Below, in pieces: positions 1 through 7,103 of a DNA stretch of 35,694 bases (its first letter is position 1; each line of letters starts with the position of its first letter). Position numbers and translations under genes: made by a program. Under the pieces are notes generated by a model that saw nothing but the letters and a program-made list of their open reading frames with translations, did no database searches and had not been told where the DNA came from. Source of the stretch: a virus. The stretch is from IMG/VR virus record IMGVR_UViG_3300048589_001332, positions 1-35,694 of that record, one strand, 5' to 3'.

Positions 1-131
1 GACAAACATTAAGAAGCAAAACATTTGAAGGAATGGCACAGGCTTTTGCAGAACAGTGGGGAGGTATTTTTTTAATTCTTTTCTCACAAATGCTGATATG
101 AAGCACAAAAGCAGTATTGGCTATAACTATC

Positions 132-154
132 ATTTGTACAAAAGTTGTACAAAT
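132..154. promoter_or_regulatory. Inverted repeat upstream of integrase (operator candidate)
   Basis: The arm ATTTGTACAA is followed by a 3-nt spacer (AAG) and its exact reverse complement TTGTACAAAT. It ends 24 nt before the integrase ATG, where a repressor or an autoregulating recombinase would bind. The GTAC core recurs in the non-coding region at about 1583-1603. It could also be part of an attachment site; this cannot be decided without the other prophage end. Confidence 0.5.
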
Positions 155-178
155 ATCTAACAATTAAAAACATACACA

Positions 179-1015
179 ATGAACATCGGAAAGTACATAC
201 AGCAGTATTCCGAAGATCTGCGGCTCAAAAACTATGCAGACAACACAATCAAAAATTACTGCTCACAGGTGGAATTATTTCTTAAGCATTTCGAGCCTGT
301 TGCCACAAAGCCATCAGAGATCAGTGAAAGGCAGATAAAAGTCTGGTTGCTTCAGGCGAATACAATTAACAGCCGAAAGCATCGCTTGAGTGCCGTTAAA
401 TTGTTTTACGAGTTAACCGGTAAGCAGCCTATGAAATTCAAATACATTGAATACCCAAGAGCAGAAAAGAAACTACCAATTGTTTTAAGCAAAGAAGAAA
501 TACAGGCTATGTTTACAGCCTGCGAAAATCTTAAGCATAAAGTAATTCTTTCTTTATTGTATGCCTGCGGCCTAAGGGTATCAGAACTACTTAATCTTAA
601 ATGGCAGCACATTGATCGCAGCCGAATGATTATTAATGTTTTGGCTGCAAAAGGTAAAAAAGACAGACAGGTAATGCTTCCTGGCAGTTTAATTCCTTTG
701 CTGGAAAATTACTACTTTGAATACAAAAGCAAAGAGTATGTATTAAATGGTCAATTTACGTTACAATATTCAGATACCTCTGTAAACCAAGTTGTAAAGC
801 AACTTGCCAAAAAGGCTGGCATTGACAGCAAAAGAGTTTATACTCACTTAATGCGACATTGTAGCTTTACACACATGGTTGAAGCAGGCACTGATATAAA
901 TCTGGTTCAAAGACTAGCAGGCCATGCAAGCAGCAAAACAACTGCCATGTACCTGCACCTTAGCCATAATCTGATTAGTAAGATAAAGTCACCAATTGAC
1001 TCAATTGTTATTTAG
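179..1015 (+). CDS. Tyrosine recombinase (phage integrase, XerC/D-like)
   Basis: A 278-residue site-specific recombinase, expected to integrate and excise the phage. The N-terminal 90 residues look like a SAM-like core-binding domain (DNTIKNYCSQVELFLKHF). The catalytic domain shows the first arginine in ACGLRVSELL, the beta-hairpin lysine region AAKGKKDR, the HxxR box as HLMRH, a GH in RLAGHASSKTT and the nucleophilic tyrosine in TAMYLHLS. The length fits small XerD-like phage integrases. The ATG is preceded by A-rich sequence (CAATTAAAAACATACACA), normal for Bacteroidetes. It stands alone, followed by a strong terminator, and marks one end of the prophage. Family assignment is secure; its attachment site is unknown. 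Confidence 0.93.
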   Translation: MNIGKYIQQYSEDLRLKNYADNTIKNYCSQVELFLKHFEPVATKPSEISERQIKVWLLQANTINSRKHRLSAVKLFYELTGKQPMKFKYIEYPRAEKKLPIVLSKEEIQAMFTACENLKHKVILSLLYACGLRVSELLNLKWQHIDRSRMIINVLAAKGKKDRQVMLPGSLIPLLENYYFEYKSKEYVLNGQFTLQYSDTSVNQVVKQLAKKAGIDSKRVYTHLMRHCSFTHMVEAGTDINLVQRLAGHASSKTTAMYLHLSHNLISKIKSPIDSIVI

Positions 1016-1072
1016 AAATCAAACAAATAACTCAACCCCTCTACAGTCGCATATACACCCTCTGCCTTACCA

Positions 1073-1111
1073 TTCCCCCGCTACATCTCGCTGTAGCGGG
1101 GGAATCTTTTT
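1073..1111 (+). terminator. Rho-independent terminator after integrase
   Basis: A perfect 13-bp stem (TTCCCCCGCTACA with its complement TGTAGCGGGGGAA), a 6-nt loop and a TCTTTTT tail. It lies about 60 nt after the integrase stop codon. Confidence 0.85.
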
Positions 1112-1147
1112 AGCTTGCCAATCAACTAAAAAATTAGTTCACGGCCG

Positions 1148-1240
1148 GCCGCTTCAGCGGCACACTCATCCGCCTCCGGCGGATACCTTTTTCCTGGGCA
1201 TCAAGGCAGCTTCAGCTGCACTCTCGTGAGCGAAGCTCAC
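1148..1240. repeat. Row of four short GC-rich hairpins
   Basis: Four consecutive perfect small palindromes: 1148-1161 (GCCGCT/AGCGGC), 1168-1184 (ATCCGCC/GGCGGAT, followed by CTTTTT), 1206-1219 (GCAGCT-type, loop TC) and 1226-1240 (GTGAGC/GCTCAC). Three of them carry CTTCAG or CGAAG centres. Similar hairpins occur at about 11001-11025 and 13681-13735, suggesting an interspersed palindromic element family. Confidence 0.6.
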
Positions 1241-1259
1241 ACCATTTAACCAGGTTTCC

Positions 1260-1648
1260 GCACTATTTTTTTTCGCGCCCCTCCCCGCTTTTATGAATTT
1301 ATTATAGTGCAGGGGTACAAAACCAGCTTAGGGAAAATCGTTTAAAACGCTGATAACCATATATATACATACTCTTTTATTTATCCTCATTATATTTATA
1401 ATAAGACTTATATAAAAATAGGAAAAAAATCGTGCAAAAGTACGCACTATTTTTTTTGAGCTAAAATCCGCACGGCTGTAGCAAGCACGCGCGCACTATT
1501 TTTGCACTTTTTTGCACGAAAAGAAAATAGTTCAAAATTAAAAAATGTAATACGTTGATAATCATGTATATAAATCATTTTTTGTACTTTTGTACTTCCG
1601 TACTATTTTTTTGGCGGTTTTTGACAAGTATAGTTACGCTATTTTTTT
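1260..1648. repeat. AT-rich repeat region with GCACTATTTTT-type sites
   Basis: Sites of the form G(C/T)ACTATTTTT occur at 1260-1273, 1444-1457, 1493-1503 and 1600-1612, with a weaker one at 1636-1648 (TACGCTATTTTTTT). A second repeat, ACG(C/T)TGATAA(C/T)CAT(A/G)TATATA, occurs at 1347 and 1552, each upstream of a GTAC-containing stretch and a CTATTTTTTT site. The region therefore looks like a duplicated, diverged module. An inverted pair CGTGCAAAAGT (1431) and ACTTTTTTGCACG (1507) lies inside. Confidence 0.55.
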
Positions 1649-1719
1649 AGCCTTTTGCCATTATTTTTGCCTCGTATATTTTTTATGCTTAATTTAGCAG
1701 CACACCGGAGCAAAATTTA

Positions 1720-1757
1720 TTCTCCTTTACTTTATTATCAATCCGTTATACCTTTAC
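1720..1757 (+). promoter_or_regulatory. Phage-type promoter (variant) for the gene at 1762
   Basis: TTCTCCTTT at 1720-1728 and TACCTTTAC at 1749-1757, in the same register as the seven better copies of the motif in this window. It differs by C for G in the first box and A for G in the second. The ATG follows 4 nt after the second box. Confidence 0.55.
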
Positions 1758-1761
1758 CCGC

Positions 1762-2268
1762 ATGAGCCAGATCAGTGTAAACATTCAATGCCATGTTGCC
1801 GTAGTTGCCTACATACAAAGCGTGTATGGCAAACAACCCGTTTCTTTCCCCAAAAAAGACAGGTTCAATACCATGCTGGCATTCAGTGTAATTAAATCTC
1901 CGCCCGATTATGCAGGCGAACCAGATTATGGCAAAGAAACACTTAAGGTCAATCTTCCATACATGGAAGATAAAAACGTGTTAACCTGGAACTACGTTCC
2001 CGAGGTCGCCAAAAAGGAAATTGCAAAAGCCATGAAGGCGCTTATGTATTCCGAGTTTCATTTACACATGGACAAAGCCAAGTCGAAAGACATTGACTTT
2101 AATGTTCACTCTGCTGTTTACCTGTTCATGGAAAAATACAATATTCCACCGGTAGCTTTCGACATGTTTTTACAGGTCCGGAAACGATATTTATCTCGCC
2201 TCAGGGTAGCCCGGAATAAGTCTAAAAAGTTGTCAGATAAACACACTCTTTGTCCTTGTGATGAATAA
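1762..2268 (+). CDS. Unknown phage protein, 168 aa
   Basis: Not recognised. It is a soluble protein without signal peptide or membrane segment. The middle is mixed alpha/beta (NVHSAVYLFMEKY), and the C-terminal 40 residues are strongly basic (FLQVRKRYLSRLRVARNKSK), which would suit nucleic-acid binding. The C-terminus contains CPC. It is the first gene after the non-coding region, with a phage-type promoter ending 4 nt before its ATG, so the start is probably correct and the mRNA nearly leaderless. Position directly upstream of the head genes suggests co-expression with them; no function is claimed. Confidence 0.75.
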   Translation: MSQISVNIQCHVAVVAYIQSVYGKQPVSFPKKDRFNTMLAFSVIKSPPDYAGEPDYGKETLKVNLPYMEDKNVLTWNYVPEVAKKEIAKAMKALMYSEFHLHMDKAKSKDIDFNVHSAVYLFMEKYNIPPVAFDMFLQVRKRYLSRLRVARNKSKKLSDKHTLCPCDE

Positions 2269-2317
2269 TTGTTTCACCTTGTTAACGATTGCTAACGCTT
2301 AAACACTTTTTTAAAAA

Positions 2318-2797
2318 ATGCTCACCGAAAAACACACCCGAAACATTTCCGGCCTGATCACCAAAATTGAATCGGCATTTATGTCCGATATTAGTTTATT
2401 GGAGTACTTTGCGGTAAATAATTCAGCAAGCATAACATTTGTTGAAGGAAAATCATTCAGCGAAGATTATTTTTCGCCAAAATCGGCCAGGCTTAACTCA
2501 AAAACAGACGAAACACAGCATGGAGATGTGTTTTCCTTTGAACTTTCGTATAAAACTGCCGGCCTCGACGCAAGTAATACCATAAAATTGGCCAAAGCCA
2601 CCGGTAAAAGGATTTGTTTACGCATTACCGATAATAATGGCAGCCGCATAATATTACCTTATGCCAAGGTATTATTCACTCCAAACATAGGGGAGCAGCA
2701 GGGCAACCATACCGGGCTTACCATAACCATAACATCGGTACTGCCTCATCCGGCACCTATGGATCAGAGCCTGGGAACCTCAATTCCAATTATTTAA
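2318..2797 (+). CDS. Unknown phage protein, 159 aa (possible virion component)
   Basis: Not firmly recognised. The sequence is rich in predicted beta strands (ITFVEGKSFSEDYFSPKSAR, then FSFELSYKT and RICLRITDNNGSRIILPYAKV). That pattern suits a small beta-barrel virion or connector protein; this is inference. It starts at an ATG preceded by TTTTTTAAAAA, 49 nt after the previous gene, and is probably in the same transcript. No signal peptide. It lies directly before the protease-capsid operon. Confidence 0.7.
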   Translation: MLTEKHTRNISGLITKIESAFMSDISLLEYFAVNNSASITFVEGKSFSEDYFSPKSARLNSKTDETQHGDVFSFELSYKTAGLDASNTIKLAKATGKRICLRITDNNGSRIILPYAKVLFTPNIGEQQGNHTGLTITITSVLPHPAPMDQSLGTSIPII

Positions 2798-2828
2798 ACT
2801 CCGTTTTTACAGCCTTTTTGCACATTTA

Positions 2829-2866
2829 CTGTCCTTTCGGCCTCACTTACACCATATTAATATTGC
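2829..2866 (+). promoter_or_regulatory. Phage-type promoter for the head operon
   Basis: CTGTCCTTT (2829-2837) and TAATATTGC (2858-2866), with 25 nt between the end of CCTTT and TTGC. A 33-nt leader separates it from the ATG at 2900. Confidence 0.7.
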
Positions 2867-2899
2867 AGCAGTATCGGCCAAACTCCCGGTCTTTCTGCC

Positions 2900-4243
2900 A
2901 TGCAAAAAGGATTTTACATTGTTTCTCAGCTACTTCGCCGCCCCTGGGCGATTGATGCTCGTTTTGCCGAAGCCAACAAAACCATTCCTTACCGCCTGCT
3001 TAACGGCCTGGCTATTGAGTCTGAAAGCGATGCCAAACAAGACAAACGCTCTGTACCCTTTCTGATTCAGGACGCCCGCAAACCTTACTCATATTCTTAT
3101 TCAGACTGGAGCGACGCCCCCGAAGGCAGTATTGCCGTTATTCCCATCATCGGTCCGCTCATGAAGTACGATGTTGAGGAGTGCGGAATGATTACCATCG
3201 GAATGGCCAGCATCGGAAGATCAATCCAGGATGCAGCCGATAATCCAAACATTGCTTCCATCATACTTTATATTGATACTCCTGGTGGAACCGTTGACGG
3301 AACCCAGGCGCTGGCCGAACTTATTAAAAAAGTTGACCAGCAAAAACCGGTTATTGCCTTTGTTGATGGGCAAATGTGCTCAGCTGGCATGTGGATCGGA
3401 TCCCATTCGCGTTACATCATCCTGGAAAACACCAGCACCGAGGCCGGATCCATCGGGGTGTGCTACTCCTTTTTTGATGAGCTCAAACGCCTTGAGGCAG
3501 AAGGCATCACTTTCCATTACATAGTACCTGAAGAGTCGCAGGATAAGAACGCTCCTTTTATGGAAGCGCTTAAAGGCGAATACAAACTTCTTATTGATAC
3601 CGAGCTTAAGCCTCTGGTGTACATGTTCAGGGATGCCGTGCGCAAAGGCCGTGGCGAAGTTTCTGACGAAGCCATGACCGGAAAAGTTTTTTTTGCCGAA
3701 GAGGCCATTAGCCTCAACCTGGCCGATGAAATTGGCAGCTTCCAGCGAGCTGTCGAAAAAGCTTCAGAGCTGGCAAATTCTCCACAATCCAAATCTTCAA
3801 AAAACAAAAAATCAAAACAGATGAAGAAATTAACACATCTCATCGCCCTTTTGGGCGTTGAAGCCATTTCACTGGAAGAAGGTGCAGAATCTGTAGCCTT
3901 TACCATTGAGCAGCTCGAAGCAGCAGAAACAAGCCTTGAGCAGATGCATGGTCAGATTCAGCAGTTAACCACCGACCTGGGCACCGCCAACGATGACCTG
4001 GGTACCGCGCAAGGTACAATCACAAACCTGCAAACTGCTGCCACCACGGCACAAAATCGCATCACCGAACTCGAAGGCACTGTTTCGCAGCAGCAAACCC
4101 GCATCGCTGAACTGGAAGCCGATCCCGAAATCACTACTGTAACAAAGGAAGGTGATGACGATCCGGAAGGCGGAAAAACCACCGATGCTTCGGCTAAGCT
4201 GATGCACAAGAAATTCCTGGCCACCTCCGGCGCGGAAAAATAA
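2900..4243 (+). CDS. S49-family prohead protease with C-terminal scaffold-like domain
   Basis: A 447-residue serine peptidase of the SppA/lambda-C type (S49), expected to process capsid proteins in the prohead. Residues about 75-290 carry the ClpP/SppA fold: GSIAVIPIIGPL, ASIILYIDTPGGTV, the nucleophile region with Ser161 in MCSAGMW, and Lys216 in SQDKNAPF as the likely general base. The GKVFFAEEAISLNLADEIGS motif is typical of the family. Residues 308-447 form an unrelated acidic, coiled-coil tail with repeated LGTAN/LGTAQ, as expected of a scaffold. Met308 could be an internal start (see separate entry). The capsid gene follows 34 nt downstream, the classical order. Protease call is strong; the scaffold call is by analogy with lambda C/Nu3. 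Confidence 0.9.
   Translation: MQKGFYIVSQLLRRPWAIDARFAEANKTIPYRLLNGLAIESESDAKQDKRSVPFLIQDARKPYSYSYSDWSDAPEGSIAVIPIIGPLMKYDVEECGMITIGMASIGRSIQDAADNPNIASIILYIDTPGGTVDGTQALAELIKKVDQQKPVIAFVDGQMCSAGMWIGSHSRYIILENTSTEAGSIGVCYSFFDELKRLEAEGITFHYIVPEESQDKNAPFMEALKGEYKLLIDTELKPLVYMFRDAVRKGRGEVSDEAMTGKVFFAEEAISLNLADEIGSFQRAVEKASELANSPQSKSSKNKKSKQMKKLTHLIALLGVEAISLEEGAESVAFTIEQLEAAETSLEQMHGQIQQLTTDLGTANDDLGTAQGTITNLQTAATTAQNRITELEGTVSQQQTRIAELEADPEITTVTKEGDDDPEGGKTTDASAKLMHKKFLATSGAEK
3821..4243 (+). CDS. Possible nested scaffold protein from internal start in protease gene
   Basis: An in-frame ATG at 3821 begins MKKLTHLIALLGVEAIS at the exact junction between the protease domain and the coiled-coil tail; it would give a 140-residue protein. 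It is preceded by an A-rich stretch ending AATCAAAACAG, closely matching the AATCAAAACTCAG in front of the capsid gene start at 4278. In lambda, scaffold Nu3 is made from an internal start in the protease gene C in the same way. The product is predicted to be mostly helical and acidic. Real expression cannot be shown from sequence; the alternative is that the tail is only used as part of the full-length protein. Confidence 0.5.
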   Translation: MKKLTHLIALLGVEAISLEEGAESVAFTIEQLEAAETSLEQMHGQIQQLTTDLGTANDDLGTAQGTITNLQTAATTAQNRITELEGTVSQQQTRIAELEADPEITTVTKEGDDDPEGGKTTDASAKLMHKKFLATSGAEK

Positions 4244-4277
4244 ACCAATCATTCACTAATCAAAACTCAGAAAAAAG

Positions 4278-5312
4278 ATGGCTACTAACGCTGTTGACAT
4301 TTCCGCCCTGCAGGCTTACTGCGAGGAGCACGCACCGGAGCTCATAGCCCTGGCCGTGAAAAACAATGAGCTTTTTGAGCAAATGAATGTAATTGCCGGT
4401 GTTACCGACAAATACATTATGACGGCTCTTGAGTTCGAAAAAATCTTCAAACCTTATGCTAAAGCATGGGATCCCGCTGCCGGCGCAAAACTTACCCCGC
4501 GTACCGGATACGTTGAACTCGGACAGGTTGAGCTCGAAGAAGAGCCTCAGGCCTACCGTAAAACCTACCTTGGAAAAGTACTCAAAGGAACTGATCCCGA
4601 TCAGCATCCTTTTGAAAGAGATTTTCTCGAGGGAATTTCCATCCGCGTAAGCAACGACATCAACGATGATCTTGCTTTCTTCGGAGACAAATCGCTGAAA
4701 CAAAATGTTGATCCAGCCATCGCTAAAAGCGTTAAAGCCATCAACGACGGATTTTTCACCATCATTGACAAGGAAGTTACTGCCGGTAACATTTCCGTTG
4801 CCAAGAAAAATCTGATTGCCACCGGTGACATCAACAGCACAAACGCTGTTGCAAAACTCAAAGCTTTCTACCGCAAGGCCTGCACCTACAATCCTGCACT
4901 TCGCAGGCAGAGTGTTAAGCTGTACATCTCTCACGATGTGATGGATGCTTACAACGATAACTATCAGGCGCTGAATGGTGCGCTTCCTTACAACAAAGAA
5001 TTTGAAAAAACCTTCCTCGAAGGATCTGCTCAGCGTTGCGAACTCGTGCCTCTTTCGGCCATGGGTACCTCCAAGCGTATTATGCTGGGACCTCAGAAGA
5101 ATTTCAATATTCTGGTTGACCAGGTTTCTGACCAGGAAAAAGTTCACGTATTCTCCCCCGGCAACCCCAAGGTTGTTGGATTCTATCTTGCCGCTGCAAT
5201 CGGATTCGAGTTTACCACCCTTTCTGCTTTGTGGACCAACGAGGCAAGTGTTGACAGCGACGATTCTGGTTCTGCTTCTGCTTCCGCTTCGGCTTCGGCT
5301 TCTGCCTCCTAG
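4278..5312 (+). CDS. Major capsid protein with Ser-Ala repeat tail
   Basis: A 344-residue protein at the place of the major capsid protein, directly after the protease/scaffold gene. The internal pattern (EHAPELIALAVKNNELFEQM, KLYISHDVMDAYN, NFNILVDQVSD, GFYLAAAIGFEFTT near the end) fits the HK97-type capsid proteins of Bacteroidetes phages. The start has the A-rich leader CAGAAAAAAG. The odd feature is the last 15 or so residues: after EASVDSDD the chain ends in alternating Ser-Gly and Ser-Ala pairs. Related Ser-rich runs appear in the proteins at 5376 and 21051. It is followed immediately by a terminator, which may reduce read-through to later genes. Capsid identity is by position and pattern. 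Confidence 0.82.
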   Translation: MATNAVDISALQAYCEEHAPELIALAVKNNELFEQMNVIAGVTDKYIMTALEFEKIFKPYAKAWDPAAGAKLTPRTGYVELGQVELEEEPQAYRKTYLGKVLKGTDPDQHPFERDFLEGISIRVSNDINDDLAFFGDKSLKQNVDPAIAKSVKAINDGFFTIIDKEVTAGNISVAKKNLIATGDINSTNAVAKLKAFYRKACTYNPALRRQSVKLYISHDVMDAYNDNYQALNGALPYNKEFEKTFLEGSAQRCELVPLSAMGTSKRIMLGPQKNFNILVDQVSDQEKVHVFSPGNPKVVGFYLAAAIGFEFTTLSALWTNEASVDSDDSGSASASASASASAS

Positions 5313-5318
5313 ATTGTG

Positions 5319-5350
5319 AAAGCCGGTTCCGGCCGGCTTTTGCTTTTTTT
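5319..5350 (+). terminator. Terminator after capsid gene
   Basis: Stem AAAGCCGG/CCGGCTTT with a 6-nt loop, followed by TGCTTTTTTT. It lies 7 nt after the capsid stop, before the next gene of the same operon. It is probably partial, setting capsid expression above that of the genes downstream. Confidence 0.75.
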
Positions 5351-5375
5351 GTTCAACCACAAACATTAAAAAACA

Positions 5376-5933
5376 ATGGCATACGATTTAGAAGATATCA
5401 CCAAACCTTCCGGCAGTTCGCCCGGATCGGGTGGTGGCCTCAACAACGAGGTAATAATCATGCTCGAAGATGATGTAGAAACCCTCCCTGCACGTGAAGC
5501 TGACCTGGTGACTATGACAGGCAACATCACTATGAAACAAGGGAAATTTATGCATATCATCTACGCTACTCCCAAAACGCTGGAACCAATGCTTAAAAAG
5601 GTAAAGGGAGACAATCCCGATATTACCGCTTTTGAGGTTGGCCTTAAGTTTTTCCATCCCGACCTTGCTGCAGCAATCCTGTCATTTATGGCAAAACACA
5701 GCTCAGACAGGTTTTTCATTCTTCTCCGCAACTGTGCGCAGCAGCGCCAGTATTTCATTGGCGAGAAGTGTAATCCTTTGATGCTCGAAGAGTTTGAAAG
5801 CATCTGGGGTAAAATCCTTACCGAAGGCAAGGGTACAAACTTCACTTTCCTCGGCCAGCAGACACTGCCATACGCTATTTACTCAGGCACATTAACGCTG
5901 AGCGACAGCAGCGGATCCGGTTCAGGGGTCTGA
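5376..5933 (+). CDS. Putative virion protein (tail tube or head decoration candidate), 185 aa
   Basis: Not firmly recognised. A small globular alpha/beta protein (KFMHIIYATPKTLEPMLKKV, AAAILSFMAKHSSDRFFILL, FTFLGQQTLPYAIYSGTL). Both ends are Ser/Gly-rich: an N-terminal linker PSGSSPGSGGG and a C-terminus SDSSGSGSGV. It lies between the capsid terminator and another strong terminator, so it is a single-gene segment of the head operon, as expected of an abundant structural protein. It starts at an ATG after AAAAAACA. A tail-tube or decoration role is inference from position and size. Confidence 0.7.
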   Translation: MAYDLEDITKPSGSSPGSGGGLNNEVIIMLEDDVETLPAREADLVTMTGNITMKQGKFMHIIYATPKTLEPMLKKVKGDNPDITAFEVGLKFFHPDLAAAILSFMAKHSSDRFFILLRNCAQQRQYFIGEKCNPLMLEEFESIWGKILTEGKGTNFTFLGQQTLPYAIYSGTLTLSDSSGSGSGV

Positions 5934-5952
5934 TTCACTTTTAAGTTAAGTT

Positions 5953-5983
5953 AACGCCCCTCAAAATGGGGCGTTGCTTTTTT
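5953..5983 (+). terminator. Terminator after the 5376 gene
   Basis: Stem AACGCCCC/GGGGCGTT with a 7-nt loop and a GCTTTTTT tail. It ends 18 nt before the ATG of the next gene. Confidence 0.75.
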
Positions 5984-6000
5984 ACAAAACAATTAAAACC

Positions 6001-7011
6001 ATGGCAACGAAAAAAAAATCAACCAGCAAACCCAAAAAAGAGGATGTTCAGCCTGCAGCACTCCAGGATAATGAAATTCCTGCTGATGCCATTGCAAATG
6101 CAGTACCCGCACCATCAGAACCTGAGGATGTTCAGCCTGCAGCACTCCAGGATAATGAAATTCCTGCTGATGCCATTGCAAATGCAGTACCCGCACCATC
6201 AGAACCTGAGGATGTTCCAGAATCAGTAGATACGGATACTGAGGTTCCTGAATATTACGACACTTTTGTAATTCCATTTGTTGATTCTACTGCAAAATGG
6301 GAAGAACTGAGGTATGCACTCAGAAGCATCGCCAAAAATGTAAGCAACAATGCAAAAGTTTGCATCGTTGGCGCTGGATTACCATCGTTTGTTAATCCTG
6401 ATACTGTTACACTTATTGAGTGCGAGCAGGTAAAGGGTATGAGGTTTGCAAAATCCTATGATTCCATTGAAAAGCTGAAAGCAGCCATCAATCATCCCGA
6501 TGTTTCCGAAAGGTTTGTCTACACATACGATGATACCGTTATTCTTCACCAGATTACATCTTTTGAAGATGTTCCTGCAATTGCTGTATCACATATCAAC
6601 CCTGAAAAAATCAGCGATATGGATGGAAGCGCAATCTGGAAAGAGGTTTTGCAAAATACAGTTGGCCGGCTGAAAGCAAATAATCTGCCTATGCTTAACT
6701 ATGAAACACATTTGCCCAGAGTTTTCACAAAAGAAAAGGTTAAATCGACAATTGAAAAATTCGGGTTCCAGAAACGGCCTTATCTTTTCTCAACACTTTA
6801 CTTCAATTCGCTTGAAGAAAAAGATGTGATTCAACTGCTTAAAGATGCTGTTCATATCAAAGCCGACATCCGCAAACCACTCACACCCGAAGAAATTAAG
6901 GCCGAAGTTAAAAACAAAGTATTCCTCAACTACAACGACTCCGGACTTAATGAGCACCTGAAAGACTTCCTGATGGAAACATTCCCTGAAAAGTGCCGCT
7001 TCGAAATTTAA
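6001..7011 (+). CDS. Stealth-like/GT-A-type glycosyltransferase candidate in head operon
   Basis: 336 residues from the ATG at 6001; the frame is open upstream to a TTG at 5974, but that lies in the terminator, so 6001 is used. Residues 1-13 are Lys-rich; residues about 14-69 are two identical 28-residue repeats rich in Ala, Pro and acidic residues. The domain after residue 88 begins FVIPFVDSTAKWEELRYALRSI and contains YTYDDTVI with Asp177-Asp178, then RVFTKEKVKSTIEKFG. These resemble the Stealth/capsular phosphotransferase and GT-A glycosyltransferase pattern (sugar-nucleotide binding start, DxD-type acidic pair). The substrate is unknown; it could modify virion proteins or host glycans. It is the last gene of the head operon. 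Family call is moderate. Confidence 0.6.
   Translation: MATKKKSTSKPKKEDVQPAALQDNEIPADAIANAVPAPSEPEDVQPAALQDNEIPADAIANAVPAPSEPEDVPESVDTDTEVPEYYDTFVIPFVDSTAKWEELRYALRSIAKNVSNNAKVCIVGAGLPSFVNPDTVTLIECEQVKGMRFAKSYDSIEKLKAAINHPDVSERFVYTYDDTVILHQITSFEDVPAIAVSHINPEKISDMDGSAIWKEVLQNTVGRLKANNLPMLNYETHLPRVFTKEKVKSTIEKFGFQKRPYLFSTLYFNSLEEKDVIQLLKDAVHIKADIRKPLTPEEIKAEVKNKVFLNYNDSGLNEHLKDFLMETFPEKCRFEI
6040..6207 (+). repeat. Two identical 84-bp tandem repeats in the glycosyltransferase-like gene
   Basis: Units at 6040-6123 and 6124-6207 are identical, followed by a 10-nt start of a third (GAGGATGTTC). Each encodes 28 residues beginning EDVQPAALQDNEIPADA. Identity at all codon positions indicates a recent duplication, and the unit length keeps the frame. 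Confidence 0.95.
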
Positions 7012-7033
7012 CAGCCTTCAGATTCTGATAATT

Positions 7034-7063
7034 ACAGGGGATAACTTCCCCTGTTTTTTTTTG
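7034..7063 (+). terminator. Terminator ending the head operon
   Basis: Stem ACAGGGGA/TCCCCTGT followed by nine T residues, about 20 nt after the stop of the glycosyltransferase-like gene. Confidence 0.85.
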
Positions 7064-7103
7064 TAAAGAACTCAGCAATAACAGCACTTCCGGCTTTTAT
7101 TTC

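Larger units (their letters stand above)
1016..1761. other. Non-coding region with hairpins and AT-rich repeats
   Basis: No credible gene in about 750 bp; the 77-codon reading frame across 996-1229 simply runs through the terminator and hairpins. From left to right it holds the integrase terminator, four small GC hairpins (1148-1240), then an AT-rich stretch with repeated GCACTATTTTT-type sites and two degenerate copies of a longer module, and finally the promoter of the gene at 1762. Possible roles are replication origin, recombination-directionality binding region or regulatory region. Confidence 0.6.

Noticed and set aside
996-1229. 77-codon frame after the integrase
   Set aside because: Runs straight through the integrase terminator and four GC hairpins.
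1260-1650. CRISPR-like array
   Set aside because: Repeats are short, unevenly spaced and AT-rich, with no regular spacers and no cas genes.
2249-2292. TTTGTCCTTG as a further phage-type promoter before 2318
   Set aside because: It lies inside the end of the 1762 gene and the following TTGC-like sequence is 5 nt out of register.
4260-5366. A 368-codon open frame on the minus strand opposite the capsid gene
   Set aside because: It is an exact shadow of the capsid gene, has low-complexity Arg/Ser/Gly runs from the complement of the Ser-Ala repeat, no start context and no family likeness.
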